From: CAZAMB01 sp964486335
GTDB taxonomy: Bacteria; Planctomycetota; Phycisphaerae; UBA1845
DNA: 64,000 nucleotides
NCBI GenBank assembly: GCA_964486335.1
Contig: CAZAMB010000003.1
Span: 1 to 64,000 of the forward strand
Reading direction: 5' to 3'
This document shows, piece after piece, positions 45,593 to 54,774 of this stretch. Numbering within the stretch: position 1 is the first letter of the stretch; each line of letters opens with the position of its first letter. Made by a program: the position numbers and the translations under genes. The notes under the pieces were generated by a model. That model did no database searches and was not told where the DNA came from. It worked only from the letters and a program-made list of their open reading frames with translations.

Positions 45593-47563
45593 CTACGGCG
45601 ATGTCGGGCCTCCCAACAGGCGGCCAAAGACGTCCAAATCGAACAAATCTATCGCACCATCTCCGTTAAAGTCGTGTGCTGTCAGGCAAGGAGTTGAGGG
45701 CGCGACAAAGGCCGGAGACCCCACCGAACCGCTAAAACACGAAATCAACGACTGGCAATCCAAAAGATCAAGGTCGCCGTCACCGTCGCCGTCGCCGATC
45801 AGGCATCCATTTCGGCACAGCGTTTGCGGACATGGCGCCGCGTCGCAGCTTCCCGGGTCTTCGATGGAACACAAGGGCGTGGAACCCAGCGCGCGGCAAT
45901 CATAGAGCGGATAATTCGGGATACAGATGCCGCCGGAAGACGGGAACAAACAACCCACTACCTGCGGCAGTTCACACGCCAGCGGCGAAGTCGTGAGCGG
46001 ACAGGCATCGTCGCAATCGTTGACGCCGTCGCCGTCCGTGTCGCCGATCGTCTCGCAAGTGTCGGGAATCCCGTTCAGATTGCAGTCCGGTTCGCACTCG
46101 TCGGGAACCGTGTTGTTGTTGCAATCGTCGCTGAACCCGGAGGCCAAATCGCATGAATCGGGAATCGTGTTTCCGTTGCAATCCGTTTCGCACTCGTCCG
46201 GCACGCCGTTGTTGTTGCAATCCTCGCTCTGGCCGCAAACGGGTTCCGCGGGGCACTCCGAGCCGCCGCACAACACGTCGCAGGCGTCGAATATCTCATT
46301 GCCATTGCAGTCAATGAAACCCGCGCCGGGGCCCATCGTGTCGATCGTGATCTCGGTAGGCGCGCCGGGCTTGAACAGCCCCAAGGTAAACGTCGTTGGG
46401 CTGGGAGGCGCGTTGGAATCGAAACGGAAATTGTACAGGGTTCCCCAGCGAAGGGCATTCGCGTTCGGGTTTGCGGAAAACTCGTCCGTGCTCCACACGA
46501 TCTTGCCGGATAGCGTTGCGGCATTCCAGTCCGCGCCGCTCCAGATTTCGCCGCTGTGATAATCCACGTCGTGAAAACCAATGTTCGCCACCGACGCGCC
46601 CAGCGCGATTGGGACGGTCAGCGATCGGCCGGAGCGGTCGGAGTTCTGGTTGTACAAGGCGTACTCGTATCGCCAGAAACCGGTGCCGAGATCGATGATC
46701 TTGCCCGCCAGAATAAACGTGCCTTCGCCCGGAACCCGGGCCTCAGTTTGAAACACGGATGGATCACGGGCCTTCCAGGCGTTGATCGCCGGCTCGCCAA
46801 TGATCGTACTGTCTGTCGTGGCCGCCGTATAACCTTGGGCCGATGACTGCGTGACCGTCGCGCGGCGATAGGAAACGTTGTTCAACGCATTGTTTCCGGC
46901 GTCATCGGCCGTGACGTATTGTCCGTCAACGTAATAGAGCGCCCCGGCGTTGTTGGCTGGATTTAGGTCGACATTCTTGACTTGCAGTCTTCGGTCGATC
47001 ACGGTGTTTTGAATCGGCGGCCGCGACGGCGGAAACGGAAACGAGCCGGTAAACGCGTTGATCGTCGTGCTCGGATAGAGAAATGATTGTGTGCCGTTCA
47101 GTGAAGCCGTGTAGGGATCGGAACAGCCCGGAAATAAGACGTTTCCCGGGTTGATGCCCGGTGGTTTCTGACAATCCAGATTGCAGATCACTTCGTTGGT
47201 GGCGTGAAATCCATGTTTCACCCAGGAAAGGCCGATCTGCTCGAACTGGTTGTTCTTCAATCGAAACATACCACTCCGAATCACCGGATGGTTGCTTGTG
47301 CCTTGCTCCCATCGCAGGCACTGATCGCCTTGGTTGCAGGACGTCGTACCAACGGCGAACGCCGATACAAAATCGCCGTTGCCGGTCGCATCCGACGAAC
47401 CGTAAGGCGTAATACCCGAGACGTACCCCACAATAACGTCCGCGCCATGCTCACCTGTGGCCGGACAACCCTCTTGTCCGGCCGCCGCGCGGACGTAGCC
47501 CCGCCCGTCGCTCCAACACAACGAGGCCGCGAGACAGAACCAAACCGCGCAACGGCTACGCAT
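45593..47563 (-). CDS. Secreted protein with DCNGN repeats and dockerin-like C terminus
   Basis: A 656-residue exported protein. I take the start as ATG 47563, giving a signal peptide (CAVWFCLAASLCWS); a longer frame to 47716 adds 51 residues without a signal sequence of their own. Residues about 40-410 are a unique, Asn-rich region that I do not recognise. From about 417 there are at least five repeats of DCNGN/DCNNNxxPDxC (for example DCNNNGVPDECETDCNGNTI), and a type-3 thrombospondin-like DTDGDGVNDCDDAC. Near the end GDGDGDGDLDLLDC and DFNGDGAIDLFDLDVFGRLL look like degenerate dockerin units. It lies just upstream of the VWA/cohesin protein on the same strand, so the two may bind each other. 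Confidence 0.85.
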   Translation of the reverse strand: MRSRCAVWFCLAASLCWSDGRGYVRAAAGQEGCPATGEHGADVIVGYVSGITPYGSSDATGNGDFVSAFAVGTTSCNQGDQCLRWEQGTSNHPVIRSGMFRLKNNQFEQIGLSWVKHGFHATNEVICNLDCQKPPGINPGNVLFPGCSDPYTASLNGTQSFLYPSTTINAFTGSFPFPPSRPPIQNTVIDRRLQVKNVDLNPANNAGALYYVDGQYVTADDAGNNALNNVSYRRATVTQSSAQGYTAATTDSTIIGEPAINAWKARDPSVFQTEARVPGEGTFILAGKIIDLGTGFWRYEYALYNQNSDRSGRSLTVPIALGASVANIGFHDVDYHSGEIWSGADWNAATLSGKIVWSTDEFSANPNANALRWGTLYNFRFDSNAPPSPTTFTLGLFKPGAPTEITIDTMGPGAGFIDCNGNEIFDACDVLCGGSECPAEPVCGQSEDCNNNGVPDECETDCNGNTIPDSCDLASGFSDDCNNNTVPDECEPDCNLNGIPDTCETIGDTDGDGVNDCDDACPLTTSPLACELPQVVGCLFPSSGGICIPNYPLYDCRALGSTPLCSIEDPGSCDAAPCPQTLCRNGCLIGDGDGDGDLDLLDCQSLISCFSGSVGSPAFVAPSTPCLTAHDFNGDGAIDLFDLDVFGRLLGGPTSP

Positions 47564-47734
47564 CAACTTCTTGTCCCCAAAGCTTGGCGGGTTTTCCGAT
47601 TCTCTTGGCGGGATCAACGACCGGGTCCGGCCGAAAGCACTTTCCCCCTTGACCCCCACAAGCAGACCGCGAACGCATCGCGGATATCGCTCATGCGGGT
47701 CCGCCCCCCTCTTCAAGTCTCGTCCCCGCTACCC

Positions 47735-47763
47735 ACTTTAGCACGTTAAACCCCTCGCTTCAA
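47735..47763 (-). promoter_or_regulatory. Candidate promoter for the DCNGN-repeat protein gene
   Basis: On the minus strand TTGAAG (47763-47758), a 17-base spacer and TAAAGT (47740-47735). Each box matches consensus at four of six positions. The leader to ATG 47563 would be about 165 bases. Confidence 0.3.
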
Positions 47764-48146
47764 CAATCCAAACGTCATCTTAATCACCGACGGCAAACGT
47801 TATTGGCCCCAAAGCCGCAATTGGCCTTGAGCCCCAACGACCTTCGCGCCGGCGATTACAACCCATTTATCAATTGGTCGAGACTGCGATTCGTTTCGAT
47901 TAGCCGACTTTGTTGCCACCAAGTTAAAGCCCTTCTGTTTTATTATAAGCACTGCCTCCACGCAGCTGATACGGCGTCAATTGGAACAGTGGAACTCTGG
48001 GTTCCTTCACTTGGATTGGTTTTGATGGAGCAGAGGCTGCGACTATGCCAAAAAGTTATCAACCAATTTCAGCGTGGTTTCGTCTCATTGGGCAGGTCAT
48101 GAGCTGGTCAGCCGTTTTGACGCAAACCAATCACCATCTTCACTGG

Positions 48147-48169
48147 CCGGTGCACAAGTTTTGCACCGG
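48147..48169. repeat. Eight-base inverted repeat in intergenic DNA
   Basis: CCGGTGCA (48147-48154) and its exact reverse complement TGCACCGG (48162-48169) flank a seven-base loop. It is about 140 bases beyond the cysE stop and has no U-tract, so it could be a weak terminator or a protein-binding site. Confidence 0.4.
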
Positions 48170-48308
48170 TATGACGCTGTTTGATCTGGCGTATGTGTAC
48201 GTAGCGCGGGAAACCCTCGGGCGAGGCCGCGAGAACCAAAAGCAAGCGGCTCGTGGCGACAGAATGATGACTCCTCAACGGTCGAAAACCGAATGGCGGA
48301 GTCCCATT

Positions 48309-49331
48309 TCAGATCATGTAGTCGGGCATGAATTCCGCGGTGCGGTCGGAGGCCATGCTCGTCACAGGAGGAGTGGGTGAAGGCGATTGGGCGCGGCCGC
48401 TGTCGTCGCCCTTGGTTTTCATACGTAGCTCGGGGGGCTTGAAAGTCACGACCGAGTTGGGCGGAACCGACGAGGTCACAAAGACCGAGCCGCCGATGGT
48501 GGAGCCCTCGCCGATCACCGTATCGCCGCCGAGGATGATCGCGTTGGCGTAGATGGTGACGTTGTCCTTCACCGTCGGATGCCGTTTCGTGGCGCGGATC
48601 ACTCGTCCGCGCTCGTCCTTGGGAATGGATAGCGCGCCCAGCGTGACGCCCTGATAAACCTTGACGTTATTGCCGATATCTGTCGTTTCGCCGACGACCA
48701 CGCCCGTGCCGTGGTCGATGAAAAAGTTCCGCCCGATGTTGGCGCCCGGGTGAATGTCAATACCGGTCTGGTTGTGCGCCCATTCGGACATGATGCGCGG
48801 CATGAGCGGGACGTCCATCTTGTAGAGGGCATGGGCGAGTCGTTGGATGCTGATGGCAAGCAAACCCGGATAGGCGAGGATGATCTCGTCCATGTTGAGC
48901 GCGGCCGGGTCACCGTCGAACGAGGCCTGCACGTCACCCGCGAGGATTTCCCGAATCGCCGGGATTTGTTCCAGGAAACGGACGGTGACCTCCTTGGCGC
49001 GGGCTTCGGCCGAAGCGGCGTCATTACCGCCGGGGTTCTTGGTTTCGTTGACGTAGCAAATGCATTGCGATATCTGTCTGAACGCTGCCTCGCCGATTCT
49101 CGGCAGCAGATCCCCGACATGGAACGCGACGTTGTGCGTTGTCAGCCGCTGCCGACCGACAAACCCGGGATAGAGCAACTCGAGCAGATCGCGCACGAGC
49201 TGAACAATCTCGGCCCGGTTGGGAAGATAGTATCGATCGACGTGCTGAATGCGCGGATCGGACTGGTAGCTGCGAACGATCCGCTCGACGAGGTCGCCGA
49301 GCTTCGGCCCGATGATGAAGTCGTGGGGCAT
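48309..49331 (-). CDS. cysE: Serine O-acetyltransferase
   Basis: Acetylates serine with acetyl-CoA, the step before cysteine synthase. It has an N-terminal helical region (about 1-175) and a C-terminal left-handed beta-helix: IDIHPGANIGRNFFIDHGTG, VVGETTDIGNNVKVYQGVTL, TIYANAIILGGDTVIGEGST. The His of DHGTG and the Asp/His pair are the catalytic set. At about 340 residues it is of the longer SAT type. The chain ends in PDYMI. A C-terminal Ile after an acidic residue is how CysE docks in CysK, and plant SATs end in DYVI. I chose ATG 49331; a TTG at 49367 would add 12 residues. cysK lies elsewhere in the window. Confidence 0.93.
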   Translation of the reverse strand: MPHDFIIGPKLGDLVERIVRSYQSDPRIQHVDRYYLPNRAEIVQLVRDLLELLYPGFVGRQRLTTHNVAFHVGDLLPRIGEAAFRQISQCICYVNETKNPGGNDAASAEARAKEVTVRFLEQIPAIREILAGDVQASFDGDPAALNMDEIILAYPGLLAISIQRLAHALYKMDVPLMPRIMSEWAHNQTGIDIHPGANIGRNFFIDHGTGVVVGETTDIGNNVKVYQGVTLGALSIPKDERGRVIRATKRHPTVKDNVTIYANAIILGGDTVIGEGSTIGGSVFVTSSVPPNSVVTFKPPELRMKTKGDDSGRAQSPSPTPPVTSMASDRTAEFMPDYMI

Positions 49332-49628
49332 GGGCTCATCATACGGCGGGCAGTGGGTCGGAAACAACCCGGCGGTTATTGGACAAATGCGAATCCTCCA
49401 TGGCTCGGTCGGGGATTATCGGGGGTTTGTGAAAAGCCGAGGTAGCCGACGAACGGAAACCCGGCTTCGTTTCGACATCCGCCAACGAAACCAGCTTACG
49501 ATTCCCGACGCATCGACAGGCCAAAGCCGCACATTTAGACTCCGCTCTTCGGGCTACGATTGCCGCCCGGAATCCGTTCGATTCCGGCCCGGGTTTCTGG
49601 TGTTTTCCCAAGACCAAGGGAGTATTCG

Positions 49629-52600
49629 GTGCAAATCATTCGACGACAGAAGTTATCGGCTGCCGCAGTAACATGTTTGAGTTTGGCTTCGGGAGCGGCG
49701 GTGGTCGCCGACGGGTTTCAGACACCCGTGGCCCTGACAAACCTGAAAATCGTGAGCGGAACCAGCGAGACGATCGAATCGGGAACGATCGTGATCGCCG
49801 ATGGGCGAATCGTTGCCGTGGGCGAGTCGGTGGAGATTCCGCCGTCGGCCGAACGCATCGACATGGGCGGACTTGTCGCCTATCCCGGTTTCATCGATGC
49901 CCATAGCCATCTCGGCGTCCCGGAAAAAGAGCGAACTCCGGAAGATCGCGTTCGAACGGAAGACGCGAATCCTGATCCGCGAGAGGCGGCTTTGACGGCA
50001 ACGCGCGACGCCAATCGCCGCGGCATTCGTCCGCAACTTCGCGGGGTCGATCTTTACACTGCCGACGAAAAGACGCGGGAGTCATTTCGCGGAATTGGCT
50101 TCACAGCTGCTCTGGTCGCGCCGCGCGACGGCATATTCGGTGGTGGCAGCGACCTGATGAGCCTCGGCGAGGAACCGATTCGCCGATCGGTGATCGCGAG
50201 CAACGTCGCACAACATGCCTCGTTTTCCGCCGGCGAGCCGGGTGAGTACCCGCGCACAATTCTCGGCGTGTTTGCTCAGTTTCGACAGGTACTCCTCGAC
50301 GCAAAGCGACACGCCAAGCTGCTTAAATGGCAGGAACGACATCCCAACGAAAAGGAGCGCGTTCCGACCGATGCCGCGTTGGATGCGCTGCAGCCGATGC
50401 TGGCGCGAACGCATCCGGTGTTCTTTGCGGCCAACAGCGAAAATGAAATTCGCCGCGCGCTTGATTTGGCGCGGGAGTTTAATCTGGGCGTCGTCATCAC
50501 CGGCGGCAAGGAAGCCTGGAAGCTGGCCGATCGCATCAAGGCCGAACGCGTTCCGCTGGTCATAAGCTTGAAGTTCGACGATGAGCCGGAATACGGGAAG
50601 AAAAAAAAGGAGAGACCCGGCAGTTCGGCGGAGTCCAGGGAGCCGAAGGAAGCCGACGACGACGCCAAGACGGAGGAGTCCGCTGAAGGAAAAGAACCGT
50701 CCTCCGGCGACGATGCCAAGAAAACAGCGAAGATTTACGAGCCGTTGAAGATTCGGGCTGAAAAGCGCCGACTGTGGGAGGAACAGGTCGCCAACGCGAT
50801 CCGCCTGCACGAAGCGGGCATTCCCTTCGCATTTTCGACGCGCGATTTCAAATCACCCGATGAGTTCCTCAAGAATCTGCGATTGGCCATTGAAAAAGGA
50901 CTCCCTGAAAATGCGGCCGTCGCAGCGTTGACTCGGAATGCTGCGGAAGTGGTCGGTGCGGGAAAGCAACTTGGTGTGATTGGCGAAGGCTACGTTGCCA
51001 ACCTGACATTGCTTTCCAAACCGCTGGCCGACAAGAAGTCCAAGGTGCGCTTCGTCTACGTCGATGGACGCAAGTTTGAAATGGACGAAGATGAAAAAAG
51101 TGGAGGAAAAGGCCGACCGGACGACAGTGCGAGTGTGGACAGAAAAAGCGAATCCTCCGCTCAAACTCCAAAGCTGGAGGCGGCGAAGGACGACAAGCCG
51201 GATGAAGGGCCGACGTGGGTATCGGAAATCATAGCCAATCGGGTTCCCAAGACCGTCACCGGCGGCGACGTACTGATCCGGAACGCAACCGTGATTCCGG
51301 TCACTTCGCCGATCATCCGCAACGCTTCGATCCTGATCCAAAAAGGAACGATCACGGACATTGGCCCGGCGGACAGCATCGAACCGCCAGACGGAGTGAC
51401 GGTTATCGACGCGACCGGGAAATTCGCCATGCCGGGCATCGTCGATCCGCACTCCCACCTCGGCATCGACGGCGTCAATGAATCGCCCAATGCCATCAGC
51501 GCCGAAGTGCGCATCGCCGACACGATCAACCCCAACGACATTGCCATTTTCCGAGCTGCGGCGGGCGGCGCGACGACGCACCACGCGATGCACGGATCGG
51601 CCAATCCCATCGGCGGTCAGAACGTTGTCTTTAAGCTCAAGTATCGCCGCCCGGTTTCGGAAATGCTCATTCCCGACGCTCCGCGAACGATCAAGTTCGC
51701 GCTGGGAGAAAACGTCGTGCAGGCGAACTTCCCCGATGGCTGGGGCAAGCGGTTTCCGAACTCGCGGATGGGGGTCGAGGCGGTGATCCGCGGCGCGTTT
51801 GAGCATGCCCGCGAGTACAAACGAGATTGGAGTGAGTTTGATCGGCTGTCGAAGGGAGGCATGGACCTGGCCCCTCCTCGGCACGATCTTCGCCTCGAAG
51901 CACTGGCCGATGTGCTCGCGGGCGACATCACCGTCCACAGCCATTGCTATCGTTCCGAGGAGATTCTGCGACTGTTGGAGACCGCCGAAGACTACGGCAT
52001 TCGCATCGGCGTGCTTCACCATGTGCTCGAAGGTTACCGGATCGGTCCGGAGATCGCCCGACATGGGGCCGGGGCGTCTTCATTCGCAAGCGACTGGTCG
52101 TACAAAGTCGAAGCCTATCAGTCGATTCCGCACAACGCGGCGCTCATGACGAAATTTGGCGTCAATTCGACAATCAACTCCGACTCGCCCAACACGATTC
52201 GCTGGATGGCGCAAGAAGCGGCAAAGTGCATCAAGTGGGGCGGGCTGAACGAAACCGAGGCCTTCAAGCTGATCACGCTTCATCCGGCCATGCAGTTGCA
52301 AATCGAACATCGCGTGGGCAGCCTGGAGGTGGGCAAGGACGGCGACGTGGCCATCTTCAACGGCCACCCGCTGGATTCCTTCAGCAAATGCGTGACGACC
52401 ATCATCGACGGCGAGGTTTTCTTCGAGGATGGGCAGCCGGAGCGAGCGGAGCCGGCGGACGACTGGTCGGCGGGGCTTGCCGTCGGCGAAAAAGTGGTCA
52501 AAACCATTCCGACGACGCCGCACCGCTTGTTTGCGATCGTTGACGCGACCGTCCATCCGATCAACGGACCAACCATCGAACGAGGAACCGTGGTTATTCT

Positions 52601-53897
52601 GGAAGATAAGATTGAAGCGGTCGGCGCCGACGTCGCGGTTCCGCCCGGCGCAGGAATCATTGATGGAACCGGATTGCATGTGTACCCCGGACTGATCGAT
52701 GCGGGGAGCGTTCTCGGGCTTTCGGAGGTCGATTCACTGCGTTCGACGCAGGACTCGCGCGAATTGGGCACGTTCAACCCGCACCTGAAGGCCATCAGTG
52801 CCGTGCATCCGCACAGCGAGCACATTCGCATCGCCCGGGCAGCCGGAATCACGACAACACTCGTGACGCCCCGTGGAGCGAGAGTTGCGGGGCAGAGTGC
52901 CGTTATCCACCTTGACGGATGGACCGCCTCCGAAATGGTGATGGTCGATGCATTCGGTCTGCATCTCAACGTGCCGAGTCTACCGCTCGACCTGCTCGAT
53001 CATCCGGAACCGGAGCATCTCGATCACGCCTGCATGCCCATGATTCATGGCGGGTCGCAGGCTCAAGGCGCTGAACACGGCATGGAACGAATGCGGCCCC
53101 GGCTCGATGACGAGGCCAAAAAGAAGCGCCGTGACGAACACAAGAAGGCTGTTCGAGCCTTGGACGAGTTCATGGCAAGAGCGAAACACTACGCGGAAGT
53201 GAAGAACCTCGCCGCGACGGAACCGAGTGATTCGTATGCGACTGATCTCGCGCTGGAGGCGATGATTCCCTACGTTCGGGGCGAAAAGCCAGTGCTTTTC
53301 GAAGCCGCGACCTACAAGGAAATCCTCGACACGCTTGAATTCGCGGACAAGTACCAGCTGAAGACCGTTTTGATCGGCGCGCAGGAAAGCTGGAAAGTTG
53401 CCGACGAACTGGCGAAAAGAGACATTCCCGTCATTCTGAGTACAACATTGAGCTATCCGCGGAGCGAATACGAAACGTGGGATTCCGTCTATCGATGTGC
53501 GGGCGTGTTGGCCCATGCCGGAGTTAGCTTCGCGTTCGCCACCGACTCGGCCTCGGAATCCTACAATTTGCCCACGATGGCAGGAATGGCCGTCGCGCAT
53601 GGGCTGACGCGGGAGCAGGCCGAGTTTGCATTGACCCTCGGAGCCGCCCGAATTCTCGGTATCGCCGATCGCGTTGGATCGCTTGAACCGGGAAAACAGG
53701 CCGACGTGATCGTCACGACCGGATCGCCCGCCCAAACCGTTACTGTCGTTTCGCACGTGTTCATCGACGGTCGTCCAATCGAACTCACCAGTCTGCACTC
53801 GTCCAATTACGAAAAGTTTCGCAATCGCCCTGTGCCCATACTCCCCCCCGCGAGGATGGACTTGCAGGGCCCTGCGAGCCTAAGTAACGGGCCATAG
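49629..53897 (+). CDS. Secreted triple amidohydrolase-fold protein
   Basis: A 1422-residue protein with a signal peptide (KLSAAAVTCLSLASGAAVVA). It starts at GTG 49629, with AAGGGAG six bases upstream. Three amidohydrolase-like modules follow. The first (about 30-480) has HSHLG at 92-96 but lacks later metal His residues. The second (about 550-960) is complete: HSHLG at 608-612, VHSHCYR, LHHVLEG and NSDSP. The third (about 970-1400) has GSVLG where HSHLG is expected. Modules 1 and 3 resemble each other: both have a PVxF...L...VxIGxxExWKxADxL pattern. Charged linkers separate them. Only the middle module appears able to bind metals, and the substrate is unknown; the family includes imidazolonepropionase-like and dipeptidase-type enzymes. 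Confidence 0.85.
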   Translation: MQIIRRQKLSAAAVTCLSLASGAAVVADGFQTPVALTNLKIVSGTSETIESGTIVIADGRIVAVGESVEIPPSAERIDMGGLVAYPGFIDAHSHLGVPEKERTPEDRVRTEDANPDPREAALTATRDANRRGIRPQLRGVDLYTADEKTRESFRGIGFTAALVAPRDGIFGGGSDLMSLGEEPIRRSVIASNVAQHASFSAGEPGEYPRTILGVFAQFRQVLLDAKRHAKLLKWQERHPNEKERVPTDAALDALQPMLARTHPVFFAANSENEIRRALDLAREFNLGVVITGGKEAWKLADRIKAERVPLVISLKFDDEPEYGKKKKERPGSSAESREPKEADDDAKTEESAEGKEPSSGDDAKKTAKIYEPLKIRAEKRRLWEEQVANAIRLHEAGIPFAFSTRDFKSPDEFLKNLRLAIEKGLPENAAVAALTRNAAEVVGAGKQLGVIGEGYVANLTLLSKPLADKKSKVRFVYVDGRKFEMDEDEKSGGKGRPDDSASVDRKSESSAQTPKLEAAKDDKPDEGPTWVSEIIANRVPKTVTGGDVLIRNATVIPVTSPIIRNASILIQKGTITDIGPADSIEPPDGVTVIDATGKFAMPGIVDPHSHLGIDGVNESPNAISAEVRIADTINPNDIAIFRAAAGGATTHHAMHGSANPIGGQNVVFKLKYRRPVSEMLIPDAPRTIKFALGENVVQANFPDGWGKRFPNSRMGVEAVIRGAFEHAREYKRDWSEFDRLSKGGMDLAPPRHDLRLEALADVLAGDITVHSHCYRSEEILRLLETAEDYGIRIGVLHHVLEGYRIGPEIARHGAGASSFASDWSYKVEAYQSIPHNAALMTKFGVNSTINSDSPNTIRWMAQEAAKCIKWGGLNETEAFKLITLHPAMQLQIEHRVGSLEVGKDGDVAIFNGHPLDSFSKCVTTIIDGEVFFEDGQPERAEPADDWSAGLAVGEKVVKTIPTTPHRLFAIVDATVHPINGPTIERGTVVILEDKIEAVGADVAVPPGAGIIDGTGLHVYPGLIDAGSVLGLSEVDSLRSTQDSRELGTFNPHLKAISAVHPHSEHIRIARAAGITTTLVTPRGARVAGQSAVIHLDGWTASEMVMVDAFGLHLNVPSLPLDLLDHPEPEHLDHACMPMIHGGSQAQGAEHGMERMRPRLDDEAKKKRRDEHKKAVRALDEFMARAKHYAEVKNLAATEPSDSYATDLALEAMIPYVRGEKPVLFEAATYKEILDTLEFADKYQLKTVLIGAQESWKVADELAKRDIPVILSTTLSYPRSEYETWDSVYRCAGVLAHAGVSFAFATDSASESYNLPTMAGMAVAHGLTREQAEFALTLGAARILGIADRVGSLEPGKQADVIVTTGSPAQTVTVVSHVFIDGRPIELTSLHSSNYEKFRNRPVPILPPARMDLQGPASLSNGP

Positions 53898-53956
53898 GGG
53901 CCTCAGGGGCATGAAAAGCACCGAAACTCCGACCAAGGGAAAGTTCGGCGCACCCC

Positions 53957-53985
53957 TTGAATCCTTTTTTTGCGATTGCTACACT
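53957..53985 (+). promoter_or_regulatory. Candidate promoter of the ATP synthase operon
   Basis: TTGAAT (53957-53962), 17-base spacer, TACACT (53980-53985), with a TG-type extension directly before the -10 (TGCTACACT). The transcript would start near 53992, giving a leader of about 117 bases that contains the hairpin at 54061-54083. Confidence 0.5.
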
Positions 53986-54060
53986 GCGGCCCCCTTCGGG
54001 ATGTTCAGTTGTGCCCAGAAGGGATCGGGGCGCGGTTGTCGCGCCCAGTTTTGTCGGGTA

Positions 54061-54083
54061 CTTTGTACCATTTTGGTACGAAG
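54061..54083 (+). promoter_or_regulatory. Leader hairpin or operator before the atp operon
   Basis: CTTTGTACCA (54061-54070) pairs with TGGTACGAAG (54074-54083) across a three-base loop. All ten positions pair, one as G-U. It ends 25 bases before the first start codon. No U-run follows, so a terminator is unlikely; an RNA stem controlling translation or a repressor site (GTACC-N-GGTAC) is possible. Confidence 0.5.
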
Positions 54084-54108
54084 TGGTGTTGGAACCGGCG
54101 AGCCCCCG

Positions 54109-54375
54109 ATGGCGCAGAAGAATCGGGGAAAACCCAGCTGGGTGCGTTTCACCGGCGTCGGCGTCGAGTTTGCCGGTGTCGTAGTGGTATTTGCCCTGAT
54201 TGGTAACTGGCTGGATGGCCTTTACGATTGGAAGCCTTGGGGCGTATTAGTCGGCCTGGTTTTGGGATTGTTCGGCGGCACCTATAACCTGATCAAGGAA
54301 TCGCTCGCGGCGAGTCGTGACGCGGCACGGGAAGACGACTCCTCCAGTAAATCGCGAAATGGTGACCGGCCATGA
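54109..54375 (+). CDS. AtpZ/AtpI-family ATP synthase accessory membrane protein
   Basis: An 88-residue protein with two hydrophobic segments (GVEFAGVVVVFALIGNWLDG and PWGVLVGLVLGLFGGTYNLI), which is the AtpZ/AtpI pattern. These small proteins are thought to help c-ring assembly or to act as Mg/Ca channels for the ATP synthase. I start it at ATG 54109 because the upstream part of the frame contains the promoter and the leader hairpin. The stop overlaps the next start as ATGA (54372-54375). The ribosome site is weak. Confidence 0.85.
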   Translation: MAQKNRGKPSWVRFTGVGVEFAGVVVVFALIGNWLDGLYDWKPWGVLVGLVLGLFGGTYNLIKESLAASRDAAREDDSSSKSRNGDRP

Positions 54376-54770
54376 AGGCCGGAGTGAAATTCGCGCTCCT
54401 GACAGTTGTTCTCAGTTTTGGGATGTTCGGTTTGGGCTGGTTGCCGACTCGGCGACTAGCTGGAGCGGATTCGCTTTCCAGCATGGCGGTTGGGATTGGT
54501 GTCAGCCTCATCGGATCGTGGATTGGCGCGGTCCCGATTGCGTTGATGACTGACAAGACGACCGGCGCGAACGTCGGTCAGGTGGTCCTTGCATCGGGAC
54601 TGCTGCGGTTTGTGGTGGTTTTGGCGTTAGCGTTGTCGATCGGCCTGAGCGGTCTGGTGGATCGGGCGACGTTTCTGGTATGGGTTGCAATCGCGTATAT
54701 GGTTCTGCTCGCGGCGGACACGCACTACGCCCTGCGAGCGGGTTCCGCGAAGCATCGCTCGGAAGGTTGA
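54372..54770 (+). CDS. ATP synthase subunit I-like membrane protein
   Basis: A 132-residue protein with four hydrophobic segments (about 5-28, 38-58, 72-92, 98-116). Its place between the AtpZ-like gene and atpB, with an ATGA overlap at the start, is that of AtpI-type proteins, although the sequence is weakly conserved and I name it by context. It ends four bases before the TTG start of atpB. Its likely role is in assembly of the c-ring or in cation supply. Confidence 0.75.
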   Translation: MKAGVKFALLTVVLSFGMFGLGWLPTRRLAGADSLSSMAVGIGVSLIGSWIGAVPIALMTDKTTGANVGQVVLASGLLRFVVVLALALSIGLSGLVDRATFLVWVAIAYMVLLAADTHYALRAGSAKHRSEG

Positions 54771-54774
54771 ATCC

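Larger units (their letters stand above)
47564..48308. other. Gene-free stretch between secreted protein and cysE
   Basis: In 745 bases I see no gene I can support. A frame at 47803-48102 has no ribosome site, no family and no clear codon structure. The stretch contains a probable minus-strand promoter (47735-47763) for the DCNGN-repeat gene and an inverted repeat at 48147-48169. AT-rich runs near 47930-47950 give no good promoter spacing. Confidence 0.55.

Noticed and set aside
47803..48102. A 99-codon plus-strand frame in the largest gene-free stretch
   Set aside because: It has no ribosome site and no family pattern, and lies in AT-richer intergenic DNA.
50853..52064. A 400-codon minus-strand frame inside the amidohydrolase gene
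   Set aside because: It is a shadow of a GC-rich coding frame; no ribosome site, no family.
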